From: Planktothricoides raciborskii GIHE-MW2
GTDB lineage: Bacteria > Cyanobacteriota > Cyanobacteriia > Cyanobacteriales > Laspinemataceae
Reading direction: 5' to 3'
DNA length: 64,000 nt
NCBI RefSeq assembly: GCF_040564635.1
Contig: NZ_CP159837.1
Coordinates: 7,055,001 to 7,119,000, forward strand
Made by a program: the position numbers and the translations under genes. The notes beneath the pieces are model-generated. The model was not told the origin of the DNA, made no database searches, and worked only from the letters and a program-made list of their open reading frames with translations. Shown here in pieces: positions 9,809-19,237 of the stretch (positions within the stretch are counted from its first letter, which is position 1; every line of letters starts with the position of its first letter).

Positions 9809-11053
9809 TCATAAAGTTTCCGGGGGAGAAATACTTAAATTAGCGGTGATGTTTTTTTCTGGGGCGATTAATTCAGGACTAGATTTTTGCTGACATTTTT
9901 CTGGGTTAGGGTTGATAGGTAAATATTCCATGTTTTTTTGTTTGTCTTCTGGTAAATTTGTGGAAGCATCGCTTTGATTGTCAATAAAATGAAGCATTCC
10001 AAATGCACTAGCAATTAATGATATATAGACCCATATAAGGTGCATATAATTTAAGTAAATTTTTGGCTGAGTCTGCTCTCTATATGAGTGGGAATTGCCC
10101 GGTATTTTTATATTGATATTTCCACCGGGATGGGGAGGGGTATTGAGAAAATAATTGGCGAGGCGATCGCCATCTAAACCCACTGCCTGACCCAGACGAC
10201 GGATATACCCTTGCAGGTAAATGGGTTCCGGTAGTTTCTCTAAACAGCCATTTTCTATCGCTTCAATTTTACTACTGAGAATCGCAGTTTTTACATTTAG
10301 CTGGGCAATACTGATGGATTTTGCTAAACGCGCTGCCCTAATTTGACGGCCAATGTCTTGTAAACGTTGTTGCTGTGCTTGTTGCAAATCAATTTTAAGA
10401 CTTTTTGCATCTATTTTTTGATGATTTACTGAATTGCCTTCACTAATATTCTCTAAATAATGAGTTATTTTTGTCCCCAATTCCTTGGCTTCTTCTAGAA
10501 AATCATGCAACTTAGTTTTCCGCTTTAATTCCGGTGATTCAGCGATCGCATCAGCAACTTGAGGCGATGCTGGATCCAGTAGTGCTTGAGTTTCTTCAAC
10601 CGGGGATTCAACCGGGGATTCAATAGTGGATTCAACCGGGGATTCAATAGTGGATTCAACCGGGGATTCAATAGTGGATTCAACCGGGGATTCAATAGTG
10701 GATTCAACCGGGGATTCAACCTTGACAGAATTGAGATTATCTGAAGTCATTTGTGCGGTTTCAGGGTTGTTTAGCGATGGGTTTGAGAGTTCACCGGGTT
10801 GTGTAGTTAAGGATTGTCTATGAAATTCTGGGATAGTTAGAAATCGTTGAAAGGCAACTCTAATCACGGAACGAGTAACTTTTTTCAGCAGAGAATCTGT
10901 ATTTCTTTTTTGGGATTTTTTCTCTAATGTGGCTAAAGCATGACAGTAAATTGGACTGGCATAAACTTCCGCTTCAATTTCCGTGACCAAGGATATCATA
11001 AGATTTAGACTAATCGTTGATGAAAAAATATAAGTTGATTGGGTTGAATGCAT
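9809..11053 (-). CDS. RodZ-like HTH and membrane-anchor protein with ESPVESTI repeats
   Basis: A 414-residue protein. Its centre (about residues 230-320) is a RodZ/HTH_25 domain: QQRLQDIGRQIRAARLAKS, then LPEPIYLQGYIRRLGQAVG. One membrane helix follows (HLIWVYISLIASAFGMLHF) with a short polar C-terminus, the layout of RodZ-like cytoskeletal adaptors, although the long N-terminal region is extra. Residues about 110-150 consist of ESPVESTI repeats encoded by a 24-bp tandem array. ATG at 11053 is chosen over an upstream TTG because GGAGG lies eight bases before it. A role in cell shape is inferred from the family only. Confidence 0.7.
   Translation of the reverse strand: MHSTQSTYIFSSTISLNLMISLVTEIEAEVYASPIYCHALATLEKKSQKRNTDSLLKKVTRSVIRVAFQRFLTIPEFHRQSLTTQPGELSNPSLNNPETAQMTSDNLNSVKVESPVESTIESPVESTIESPVESTIESPVESTIESPVESPVEETQALLDPASPQVADAIAESPELKRKTKLHDFLEEAKELGTKITHYLENISEGNSVNHQKIDAKSLKIDLQQAQQQRLQDIGRQIRAARLAKSISIAQLNVKTAILSSKIEAIENGCLEKLPEPIYLQGYIRRLGQAVGLDGDRLANYFLNTPPHPGGNINIKIPGNSHSYREQTQPKIYLNYMHLIWVYISLIASAFGMLHFIDNQSDASTNLPEDKQKNMEYLPINPNPEKCQQKSSPELIAPEKNITANLSISPPETL
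10598..10722. repeat. 24-bp in-frame tandem array
   Basis: About four to five copies of TTCAACCGGGGATTCAATAGTGGA inside the RodZ-like gene. Each unit encodes eight residues (ESPVESTI), so length changes keep the frame. Confidence 0.9.
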
Positions 11054-11083
11054 GGTTGCTGCCTCCAGAGGGGTTTTCCTCAA

Positions 11084-11463
11084 AATATGATGAGTGTTCT
11101 GATGATGAGTGTTCTGATGATGGTAGATAACTGATGAAGAATATAATTAACGCATTAATCGGATGCAGACCCATTCATCAGTTTAACGCTGGTGAAAATT
11201 CAAGTCATTTTTTCTGGATCTTGAGATTCTGTATTTTCAAATAAGTTTTAATGGTTTATTCGGTTTCTTTCAGGGGTCTACGTCCTCATTCCGGAACAAA
11301 AGGGCAATTTGCTTGGTCTGTTCGGTAAAATTATCGGGTCTTGGGATTTGCAGTTCTAGGTTTACAGTTCTAGGTTTACAGTTCCAGGTTTGCCGTGATT
11401 TGCCGTGATGGATTTGGCTATGTCAATATTTAATTTGTTCCCTTCACTCTGGATGTACTGGTC
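11084..11463. other. Divergent intergenic region with small duplications
   Basis: This is the promoter space for the RodZ-like gene and the kinase-WD40 gene. It holds two copies of GATGAGTGTTCTGAT (11087-11116) and stepwise duplications of TTACAGTTCTAGGT and TTTGCCGTGA (11345-11410). No gene or RNA is recognised. Confidence 0.5.
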
Positions 11464-13818
11464 GTGAGTTACTGCCTAAATCCTAAATGTCCCAATCCTA
11501 CGGATCCACTGCATGAGCATCACCGCATTTGCCGACATTGTGGATCGGTTTTGCAGTTGCAAGGGCGTTATCGTGTCCAAGGTCTTTTGGGAGAGGGGGG
11601 TTTTGGCACAACCTATAAGGTACTCGATGAGCAAGCGGGGACGCCCCAGGTTAAGGTGCTCAAGGTACTCAGTTCCAAGAATCGCAAGGCGATCGAACTG
11701 TTTCAGCGGGAAGCGGCGGTGCTCCAGCGGTTACATCATCCGGGAATTCCCCTGGTGGAACCGGACGGTTATTTTATTTTTACCGGGAGAAACCAAGACT
11801 TTGAGTTGCATTGTTTGGTGATGGAGTTTATTGCCGGAGAAAATCTGGAACAGTGGATGAGCGATCGCGACCATTGTCCGATTACCGAAACCCAAACCGT
11901 TGAGTGGTTAATCCAACTGGTAGAAATTCTCCAACAAGTCCATCAACAGAATTATTTTCACCGGGATATTAAGCCGTCGAATATTATGCGGCGTTTTGAT
12001 TCCTCAGATAATGATGCGGAAAATAGCTGGCCGAGTCCGGTGGGTCAGTTGGCGTTAATTGATTTTGGCAGTGCCCGACAAGTTTCTGGGACTTATTTGG
12101 CTAAGGTGGCCGGGGGTGGTTCTCAGGTGACGGGAATTATTTCTCCCGGTTATACCCCCCCAGAACAAGCGAATGGTAAGGCGGTGCCCCAGTCTGATTT
12201 TTATGCTTTAGCCCGGACTTTTGTCTATTTGTTGACGGGCAAAGAACCGAATGTTTTTCCCGAAGATTCGCGGACTGGGGAGTTACAGTGGCGATCGCCG
12301 GTGGAGCATATTTTCCCCCCGTTGGTGGATTTGCTGGATTATATGATGGCCCCGTTTCCCGGCAACCGACCCCAAAATACTTATCTGATTTTGCAGCGGT
12401 TGCAAGAAATTCGTTCCACTTTGCACTCTGGGGGATATTCTCGACAATCTTGGCGCCACCGTCAAAGGCGATCGCCTACATCAGCATCAGGGACACAAGC
12501 GACACCAGGGGCGATCGGGTCATTACAATACCCCTCCCAGACCCCTTCCCCATTCCCACAGCTATCCCAGAATTTGATGCCATCTTGGGTCATTCCTTAT
12601 GCCACGACCCATAAACACCACCACCGCAGAAGTCATCGGCGCAGTCGTCACCGCACTTTTCGCCAATATGCGCCCAAATTATTGATGGGCGTGATCGCTT
12701 TAACAGTGCCAGTCACCGCTTTACAACTACTGAATGAGTTGGATTTACAGTATCTACTTTCTGCCTCTCCCTCATCTTCGGCAAGTCCTGCGGTGGAAAA
12801 TACGATCGCATCTAGTCCCGTAGAAGCTTTACCCTTGGAGACGGTGCTTTCTAAGCCATTGGAGAAAAATCCCACAGTCCCCGGAAAAGATTTTGTCCTG
12901 ACTAATACTCTCACCGGCCATGTTTGGGCAGTCAATACCGTGGATCTCAGCCCAGACGCTAAAGTTTTGGTCAGTGGCAGCGTGGATAAAACCGTGAAAC
13001 TTTGGGAAGTCGCTACAGGAACTCTGCTGCATACTTTACTAGCCCATTCCCAGCAGGTTTGGGTTGTCACCACCAGTCCTGATGGCAAAATGCTGGGGAG
13101 TGCCGGGGGTGACGGCAAGATTAATCTTTGGGAAGTCAGTACGGGTTATTGGTTACACACCATTGAGAGTCTTTCTTCTTGGGTGATTTCTTTGGCGTTT
13201 AGTCCCGATAGTAAAACTCTGGCTAGTGGGTCGCAAGATGGGACGATTACCTTGTGGGATGTGGAAAATGATGTGACTGGTTTTCCCAAAGGGGTGAAGC
13301 GGCAGCAGTTGTATGGTCATAGTCAGCCGGTGTTGGCGATCGCCTATTCTAAGTCGCAGCCGATTTTGGTCAGTGGCAGCAGTGACGGCACAATTCATAT
13401 CTGGAATTTGGCCAACGGCACGATCTTACGCACTTTACAGCGTCCTAGGGAACAACTCCGCGCTTTGGCTATTAGTCCGGATGGGCAAAAAATTGCCAGT
13501 GGCACTGACGATGGTACGTTTAATCTCTGGGATCTGAATACGGGTGAACTGCTGTTAGCGGTAAAAGCACATTCTGATGCGGTGCGGGCGATCGCCTTTG
13601 GTCGAGATGGACGAACGGTGATTACTGGGGGCGGCGCCCTGGATAGCCTGATTAAAGTGTGGGATGCCACGACCGGAGAACGGTTGCAAGTATTAACGGG
13701 TCATACGGATACGGTGCATTCCCTGAAACTTAGTGCCGATGGCCAAATGCTCACCAGTGGCAGCGAAGACAATACAATAAAAGTTTGGCGAGTTCTCTCG
13801 ATTGATCGGCTTCCATAG
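11464..13818 (+). CDS. Ser/Thr protein kinase with zinc ribbon and WD40 propeller
   Basis: A 784-residue membrane kinase. A small Cys4 ribbon (C4, C9, C23, C26) opens the protein. A Hanks-type kinase domain follows (about 35-310): GEGGFGTTYKV, HRDIKPSN and DFGSARQ. A His/Arg-rich linker leads to one membrane helix (about 400-415). Residues about 480-784 form seven WD40 repeats with the usual GH...SGS.D.TIKLW pattern. The start is GTG at 11464, because the ribbon begins right there. Such proteins sense or scaffold through the propeller, but substrates are unknown. Transcribed away from the RodZ-like gene. Confidence 0.93.
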   Translation: MSYCLNPKCPNPTDPLHEHHRICRHCGSVLQLQGRYRVQGLLGEGGFGTTYKVLDEQAGTPQVKVLKVLSSKNRKAIELFQREAAVLQRLHHPGIPLVEPDGYFIFTGRNQDFELHCLVMEFIAGENLEQWMSDRDHCPITETQTVEWLIQLVEILQQVHQQNYFHRDIKPSNIMRRFDSSDNDAENSWPSPVGQLALIDFGSARQVSGTYLAKVAGGGSQVTGIISPGYTPPEQANGKAVPQSDFYALARTFVYLLTGKEPNVFPEDSRTGELQWRSPVEHIFPPLVDLLDYMMAPFPGNRPQNTYLILQRLQEIRSTLHSGGYSRQSWRHRQRRSPTSASGTQATPGAIGSLQYPSQTPSPFPQLSQNLMPSWVIPYATTHKHHHRRSHRRSRHRTFRQYAPKLLMGVIALTVPVTALQLLNELDLQYLLSASPSSSASPAVENTIASSPVEALPLETVLSKPLEKNPTVPGKDFVLTNTLTGHVWAVNTVDLSPDAKVLVSGSVDKTVKLWEVATGTLLHTLLAHSQQVWVVTTSPDGKMLGSAGGDGKINLWEVSTGYWLHTIESLSSWVISLAFSPDSKTLASGSQDGTITLWDVENDVTGFPKGVKRQQLYGHSQPVLAIAYSKSQPILVSGSSDGTIHIWNLANGTILRTLQRPREQLRALAISPDGQKIASGTDDGTFNLWDLNTGELLLAVKAHSDAVRAIAFGRDGRTVITGGGALDSLIKVWDATTGERLQVLTGHTDTVHSLKLSADGQMLTSGSEDNTIKVWRVLSIDRLP

Positions 13819-13886
13819 TAGGGTGGGCAATGCCCACCCTACGAATACAATCTTCCATAGTAGGGTGGGCAATGCCCACCCTAGGA
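13815..13886. repeat. Two palindromes TAGGGTGGGCAATGCCCACCC
   Basis: Two copies of a nearly perfect palindrome about 41 bp apart (centres near 13831 and 13872), directly after the kinase-WD40 stop. Either could act as a terminator stem. The core GTGGGCA...TGCCCAC also occurs near 3840. Confidence 0.85.
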
Positions 13887-13944
13887 ATATGATCGTGGGC
13901 TTCGCCCAATCAAGAAAATGCTCAGTAAAGATCACATCAAATTG

Positions 13945-15786
13945 ATGAAACCACAGAAAAAATTTAACTTTTTTACTATTTTTGCGGCGATTGTTTTGGT
14001 ATTAGAACTGGCAAGCTGTGGGGTTTCCGGAGGTAGCCCTAGCGATCTTCATACCCTATTTGGCCATACCCTATTTGGTGATGAGGGAAAAGTTAGCCCA
14101 GAAGCCAGTATTTTTGTGCCGAAACAAGCCCCGTTTATGGCCTCTTTGTTGGTAAATCCTGACCAATTAGAAGAGTTTGTCCAGCAGACTGCCGCCAGCA
14201 AGAATACCCCGCAAATTAGTCGCCAATTACAACAAGTCAAAGAAAGTTTATTGGCGCCAACTCAGGTTAATTATAGCACCGATATTCAACCTTGGTTGGG
14301 TAATGAAATTACTTTGGCCATGACGACTTCAGATATCGATCGCGACCCGATTAATGGCTCACAACCGGGTTATTTGGTGGCGATCGCTACGAAAGATCCG
14401 CAAGCAAGTCGGGAGTTTCTTACTCATTTTTGGGAAAATAAGCCCCTGGTTGGCCATGAGTTAGTTTTAGAAGATTATGCCGGGGTACAATTAATTTATA
14501 GTAATGGTTTTAATGCCTCAGAATTGATTCCTTTAGCCGGGGGAATTAAGCCTTTATCTGGGGATTGGGCTTCAGCGGTGGTGGGCGATCGCTTTGTCTT
14601 ATTTGGCAATCACCCGAAAGTGCTGCGAGAAGCGATTAATAATGTGCAAGCAGGAGGGCTAAATTTAGAGGGTTATCCCCCCTATCAAGCAGCGATCGCG
14701 CCCCTAATTAAAAATAGCCAACAAAATAACCAAAAAAATCCCCAAATTGGCTTAACCTTTATTAATATGCCGCAATTTTTAGCCTGGTTAAGCGATCGAC
14801 CTTCAGGTTCAAACCCCGATTTAACCCCAGAAAACTTTGACCAGGAACTGGACTTAGAAAGCCCGGAAATTTACGAACATTTGGCTATTTCTTTGGAACT
14901 GAAAAAACAAGGATTAGTGGCACAAGTGGCGGGAAATTTAATCGAGCTTACGGCAACAAATGAAACATCGGAAACATCGCCTTTGCGTGCTCCCGTTGGG
15001 GCATTAAAATATATTCCCGCATCAGTGGATATTTTAGCTTCTGGCTCAAATTTGCCGGATTTTTGGGCAAAATTTGCACCTACTTTGGCCAAAGAGGGGG
15101 TGATTTCCGCTTTGGTTAATCCGCCCTTAACCAAGTTAGAAAGTAGTTGGAAAGTTAATCTACCGGAAGATATTTTTTCCTGGGTGACTGGAGAATATGC
15201 CCTAGGTTTAATTGGCACAAATACTCCGGTTCAAAATCCTAATTGGGCTGATTGGATTTTTGTGGCGGAAAAGGGAGAAAATACCGAAGCGGGAATTGCT
15301 CATTTAGATGCGATCGCCCGTCAAGAAGGTTACACTACTGGGTCGGTGACATTCGAGGATCTGCCCCTTTCTGCTTGGACAAAATTAACCGCTGCCAAGG
15401 TCGAAGCAGGGGGAAATTTAAGCCTCAAAGCCAAAGTCCAAGGATTGCATACTACCGTAGGCAATTATGAGATTTTTGCCTCGTCGATTAATACCTTGCA
15501 ATCGGCTTTAAATGCGGCGAATAATGCGGCAAATTCTGAGTCTATATTGCAACAAGAAAGCTTTAGTGATGCGATCGCGGCTTTAAGGTCGCCCAACTAC
15601 GGTTATATATATCTGAATTGGCAAAACGCCGAAAAGTTGTTAAAGCGAGAGTTTCCCATTTTGCAACTCTTAGAAATTGCCGGAAACCCCATTTTTGATA
15701 ATTTGGGTTCTCTAACTTTTAGTGCTTATGAACCAGAATCAGGTTATCAACGGGGCAATATTTTATTAAAGACTAAGGGGGAATAG
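13945..15786 (+). CDS. DUF3352-type lipoprotein
   Basis: A 613-residue exported protein. A signal peptide (MKPQKKFNFFTIF...VLVLELASC) ends in a lipobox (LASC), so it is probably a lipoprotein. The body matches cyanobacterial DUF3352 proteins: an opening FVPKQAPFMASLLVNP, then alternating VGDRFVLFG and YGYIYLNW segments. Function is unknown. ATG at 13945 gives the best signal peptide; an in-frame ATG at 13918 would add nine residues. Near the start, LFGHTLFGDE reflects a small DNA duplication (TACCCTATTTGG twice). Confidence 0.75.
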   Translation: MKPQKKFNFFTIFAAIVLVLELASCGVSGGSPSDLHTLFGHTLFGDEGKVSPEASIFVPKQAPFMASLLVNPDQLEEFVQQTAASKNTPQISRQLQQVKESLLAPTQVNYSTDIQPWLGNEITLAMTTSDIDRDPINGSQPGYLVAIATKDPQASREFLTHFWENKPLVGHELVLEDYAGVQLIYSNGFNASELIPLAGGIKPLSGDWASAVVGDRFVLFGNHPKVLREAINNVQAGGLNLEGYPPYQAAIAPLIKNSQQNNQKNPQIGLTFINMPQFLAWLSDRPSGSNPDLTPENFDQELDLESPEIYEHLAISLELKKQGLVAQVAGNLIELTATNETSETSPLRAPVGALKYIPASVDILASGSNLPDFWAKFAPTLAKEGVISALVNPPLTKLESSWKVNLPEDIFSWVTGEYALGLIGTNTPVQNPNWADWIFVAEKGENTEAGIAHLDAIARQEGYTTGSVTFEDLPLSAWTKLTAAKVEAGGNLSLKAKVQGLHTTVGNYEIFASSINTLQSALNAANNAANSESILQQESFSDAIAALRSPNYGYIYLNWQNAEKLLKREFPILQLLEIAGNPIFDNLGSLTFSAYEPESGYQRGNILLKTKGE

Positions 15787-15834
15787 ACCAGGGTCGAAAC
15801 CGGGTTTCTGTCTTAACTTCTGTCTAAGTATCAA

Positions 15835-15906
15835 AACTTAAATTAAGAAACCCGGTTTCTGGGCTGGGTTTCTGAACCCGGTTTCTGGGTTTCTGAACCC
15901 GGTTTC
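15835..15906. repeat. GAAACCCGGTTTCT direct repeats
   Basis: Several copies of (A)CCCGGTTTCTGGGTTTCTGA between the converging DUF3352 and helicase genes. The CCGGTTT/AAACCGG core is palindromic. Confidence 0.7.
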
Positions 15907-18900
15907 TCAACCCCCAGGTTTAATCCATTCATAACAAATTAACTGAATATCTTTTTCCGTGACATTGTTAGCCATTGTTTCTTGAGTGGGTTCTTTTGGT
16001 TCTAATTTGGCTTCTAAGTTGACATAATATTCATTTTCGACAAATAAGTCATCTAAGCTAATGATTAACTGCTGAATATTTTTCGTCACCGTGTATTCTA
16101 GCCAGAAATTTTTCAGTTCTTTGTTGTAGCTTTTCAAGTTTAAGGTTTTAATCACTTGCAAAATGCGATCGCTTGCTGCTACATCTTCTATAGAGTCATT
16201 GGGCTGAGTAAGCAGATGGTAAATTAGTTGAGGATATTTGGTCAGCTTGGGGGTAATTTTGGCGGTGGCTTGATCTTTTTTTAATGCGTTGAGGATATTG
16301 TTGACCGCGCCCTGAAAAATCGCAAAAACCGCCGCATCAAATTTGACCGGGGGCAATGTTTCTGGTGGGGGAAAGTCGGTTTCTTCACATTGAATCCAAC
16401 CATAGATTTTGCGAAGACTATGAACCATGTTTTGAGGGTCGGTACTAATGGCGCCGTTGATGCGGGGATAACATTGCCAAAAGTGGCGATCGCCTACCCG
16501 AAAAGCCAAGAAAATTCCCCCATCTTTAAAATTAGGTTCGGGAATATTAAAATGATAGGTGCTATGAATTCCTAGGGGAATATCTTCTAGTTCTTCTTTA
16601 GCAAATTTCTGGAGATATTGTAGCAGAGGAAAGCGCATTTCGTCAAGAGAAATTAGTTCTGCTGCTTGTTCTAATTCTTCCAGAATAGCGCGTTTTTCCG
16701 CCACCGTATCCGCTTGTTTAAGGCGCACTAATTCATCCAAAGAACGTTCGGAAATGCTTTCCCCCAAAACGGAGGCATCTAAACCGACTTCTCGGTCAAT
16801 AGTGGCAATTCTTTGTTGTAAACGTTTGACCAAATTGAGTAGTTTTTCTAGTCCGGCTTCGGGAAAGCAATTATAAATATATAGAGTAGCAAAATCCGTG
16901 CCTAAACGGTCAATTCGTCCCGCCCTTTGAATCATTCTGACTGGATTCCAGTGTAAATCATAGTTAACTAAAATCCCGGCATCTTGTAAATTTTGCCCTT
17001 CACTGAGAACATCAGTACAGATTAAAATATCAATAGGGTTTGCTTGGCAATATGCTAATTCTTCTTCATCTTGGGCGTTAGCTTTGGGGGCAAAGTGTCG
17101 CACTTTCGCTGCCCGTTGTTGACCGGAAGAGTCACCAGTAATTAGGTCAATTTTTGGGGTTTTGCCATGATGAGACATTTGGGTTAACCATGTTTTGTCT
17201 TTGGTTAGTTGTTCATGGAGATAGTTGGCAGTGTCTTTAAAGTAACTAAAGACTAAGATTTTTTGACCTTTGAGGTTTATTAATAGTCGTTTGAAGGCTT
17301 GTAGTTTCCGATCGCCCTCTTGGGCAGTTTGGGATGTTTCCACCGATGTTTTGATTTTGTCAATGATTGTTAAAATGCTATTTAGGGCTGCGAGGTCTGT
17401 TTCTATTTGCGATCGCAGTTCTTTAATGTCATAGTCTTTAATGGCGATCGCTTCTAAGTTTTCCAGAATAGTGGTGACAGACTCTTCATCATCTTCGCTT
17501 TCTAAGGCAAGAATCAGCTTTCTAAAGTTAACACTATCCAGCAATTTTCCTTCTTGAGTGAGAGTTTCATAGAACTTTGTTTGAAAATTATGTTGATTTT
17601 GCAGGGTGTTGGCAAAGGCAACTAGGGAACTTTCAAACCGCTTCAAATAGAGGGCTTTTTGTAGATAGACTAGGGCTTTATTTCGTTTCACCTCATCTTC
17701 ATCATCTTTTACCCGTTTTTTCTTGAAAGATTTGATGTTGTAAGGGGCAAGGTTGAGGCGATCAATTTTATCAGCGATCGCCTCATAGAGTCCGGCAAAA
17801 TTTTCCTCAAAGTTATAAGTAAATTTTTCTAATTGCCGTTTGGGGAATTTAATCACTTGTCCGGCAATGACAATTTCTTCCCCCGCTTGTTGACGTTTAA
17901 TTACATCTTGTCGGGTACGACGTACCATTGTTTCCATGAGTAAATCGGTAATTTCCGCTTTGCCTTCTTTCAGGTCTTTAAAATAGCTGGTCAAATTTCC
18001 CATGCCCCGATTTTGATATTTTAAATCGTTATTTTTGGTCAGCAGAGAGATTTGGTGATATAGGTCATAAATACTATTATTAATCGGCGTAGCGGTGAGC
18101 AATAATATCTTGCTGTCTTGGTTGCCGCTGGTTAAAAGTTTTTGCAGATTTTGATAGCGTTGGGTGGCACTATTTCTAAAGCTGTGGGATTCATCGACTA
18201 CGATTAAATCATGGTTACGGAAACGTCGCAGGTTAAAGTTTTGTCTACTCAGTTCTTCATGGGAAATAATATCCGCTTTGATGTTAAAATCATCCATTTT
18301 TTTACGCCAAACTAAATCCCGCAATTGGGCTGGACAAATCACTAGGGCGCGGGGTATTTTACCCGGTCTCCGCAATTTGATTAAGTAATGTTCTATGACT
18401 CGCAAACCAATAAAAGTTTTGCCTAAACCCACAGCATCCGCAACCATACATCCCCCATGTTTTTCTAGGAGTTTGATTGCCCTTTCAAAGCCTTCTTGTT
18501 GAAAATTGGCTAGATTTAAGCCGGTTTGCTGACTACCTTCGAGGAGGGTGTCATCTTTGAATTGTTCATATAAAGCTTTGATAAAAATTTGATAGGGAGT
18601 GTAAGGTTTACTGCCAAATTTGGAAGCGTTGAGGATATCAATTAGTTTGGTTTTATACTCCGTGTCTACGCTGGGGTGATCCCAGAATTTTTCAAACCAG
18701 TTTTCTCTCAGGTCACGGGCGATCGCTTCTATTTTATTCACAATATTCAGTTCCGTATTTCCCAGCAGACCGGAGGGGGTGAAGTTACTGGAACCGACGA
18801 TACTATAGTGGTCAAAAATATAGGCTTTGGCATGGAGGAATAGAGATTTGTTGCCCAATGCGCCAAAAAGTCGCACTTCTACGGATTCTTTTTCTAAGTA

Positions 18901-19218
18901 TTCGATTAACCGGGTAATTTGGTTTTTATACTCAACGTTAAATGCTTGGTGTTCTACTTGATTTTGGATTTCTCGCTGAAAATATTCAAGTAAATTAATA
19001 TGGTCTTTTTCTGCGGGGCGGATGCTAGGGTCACGACCAATAAGTAACCGCAATGATTCAAGTTGCTGCATGGATTTTTCCAGGCGAAACCAGGCTTCAA
19101 TGCGGAAAAATCCCGTAGCAATATCCAGCACTTTTTGGTTTTCCTGTTCAATAATTTGCATCAGGGTTGCTTGCAGGGTTCGGTTTTCTGAGTTATCGAT
19201 ATAGTCATGGATTTTCAT
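15907..19218 (-). CDS. PLD-nuclease/SNF2 helicase fusion protein
   Basis: A 1103-residue DNA-defence-type enzyme. The N-terminal PLD domain has one HxKx4D motif (H129, K131, D136) followed by GSSNFT (142-147). It could be a phosphodiesterase acting as a dimer. The SNF2-type motor follows: Walker A GLGKT (264-268), DESH (342-345), LLLTATP, then the helicase C part with ICTDVLSEGQNLQ and QRAGRIDRLG. The gene is intact. It lies downstream of, and in the same direction as, the methyltransferase gene, 1.4 kb of tandem repeat away. Helicase-methylase pairs occur in DISARM-like and restriction systems, so a role in phage exclusion is inferred. Confidence 0.88.
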   Translation of the reverse strand: MKIHDYIDNSENRTLQATLMQIIEQENQKVLDIATGFFRIEAWFRLEKSMQQLESLRLLIGRDPSIRPAEKDHINLLEYFQREIQNQVEHQAFNVEYKNQITRLIEYLEKESVEVRLFGALGNKSLFLHAKAYIFDHYSIVGSSNFTPSGLLGNTELNIVNKIEAIARDLRENWFEKFWDHPSVDTEYKTKLIDILNASKFGSKPYTPYQIFIKALYEQFKDDTLLEGSQQTGLNLANFQQEGFERAIKLLEKHGGCMVADAVGLGKTFIGLRVIEHYLIKLRRPGKIPRALVICPAQLRDLVWRKKMDDFNIKADIISHEELSRQNFNLRRFRNHDLIVVDESHSFRNSATQRYQNLQKLLTSGNQDSKILLLTATPINNSIYDLYHQISLLTKNNDLKYQNRGMGNLTSYFKDLKEGKAEITDLLMETMVRRTRQDVIKRQQAGEEIVIAGQVIKFPKRQLEKFTYNFEENFAGLYEAIADKIDRLNLAPYNIKSFKKKRVKDDEDEVKRNKALVYLQKALYLKRFESSLVAFANTLQNQHNFQTKFYETLTQEGKLLDSVNFRKLILALESEDDEESVTTILENLEAIAIKDYDIKELRSQIETDLAALNSILTIIDKIKTSVETSQTAQEGDRKLQAFKRLLINLKGQKILVFSYFKDTANYLHEQLTKDKTWLTQMSHHGKTPKIDLITGDSSGQQRAAKVRHFAPKANAQDEEELAYCQANPIDILICTDVLSEGQNLQDAGILVNYDLHWNPVRMIQRAGRIDRLGTDFATLYIYNCFPEAGLEKLLNLVKRLQQRIATIDREVGLDASVLGESISERSLDELVRLKQADTVAEKRAILEELEQAAELISLDEMRFPLLQYLQKFAKEELEDIPLGIHSTYHFNIPEPNFKDGGIFLAFRVGDRHFWQCYPRINGAISTDPQNMVHSLRKIYGWIQCEETDFPPPETLPPVKFDAAVFAIFQGAVNNILNALKKDQATAKITPKLTKYPQLIYHLLTQPNDSIEDVAASDRILQVIKTLNLKSYNKELKNFWLEYTVTKNIQQLIISLDDLFVENEYYVNLEAKLEPKEPTQETMANNVTEKDIQLICYEWIKPGG

Positions 19219-19237
19219 GGGATATTTGGCTCATTAT

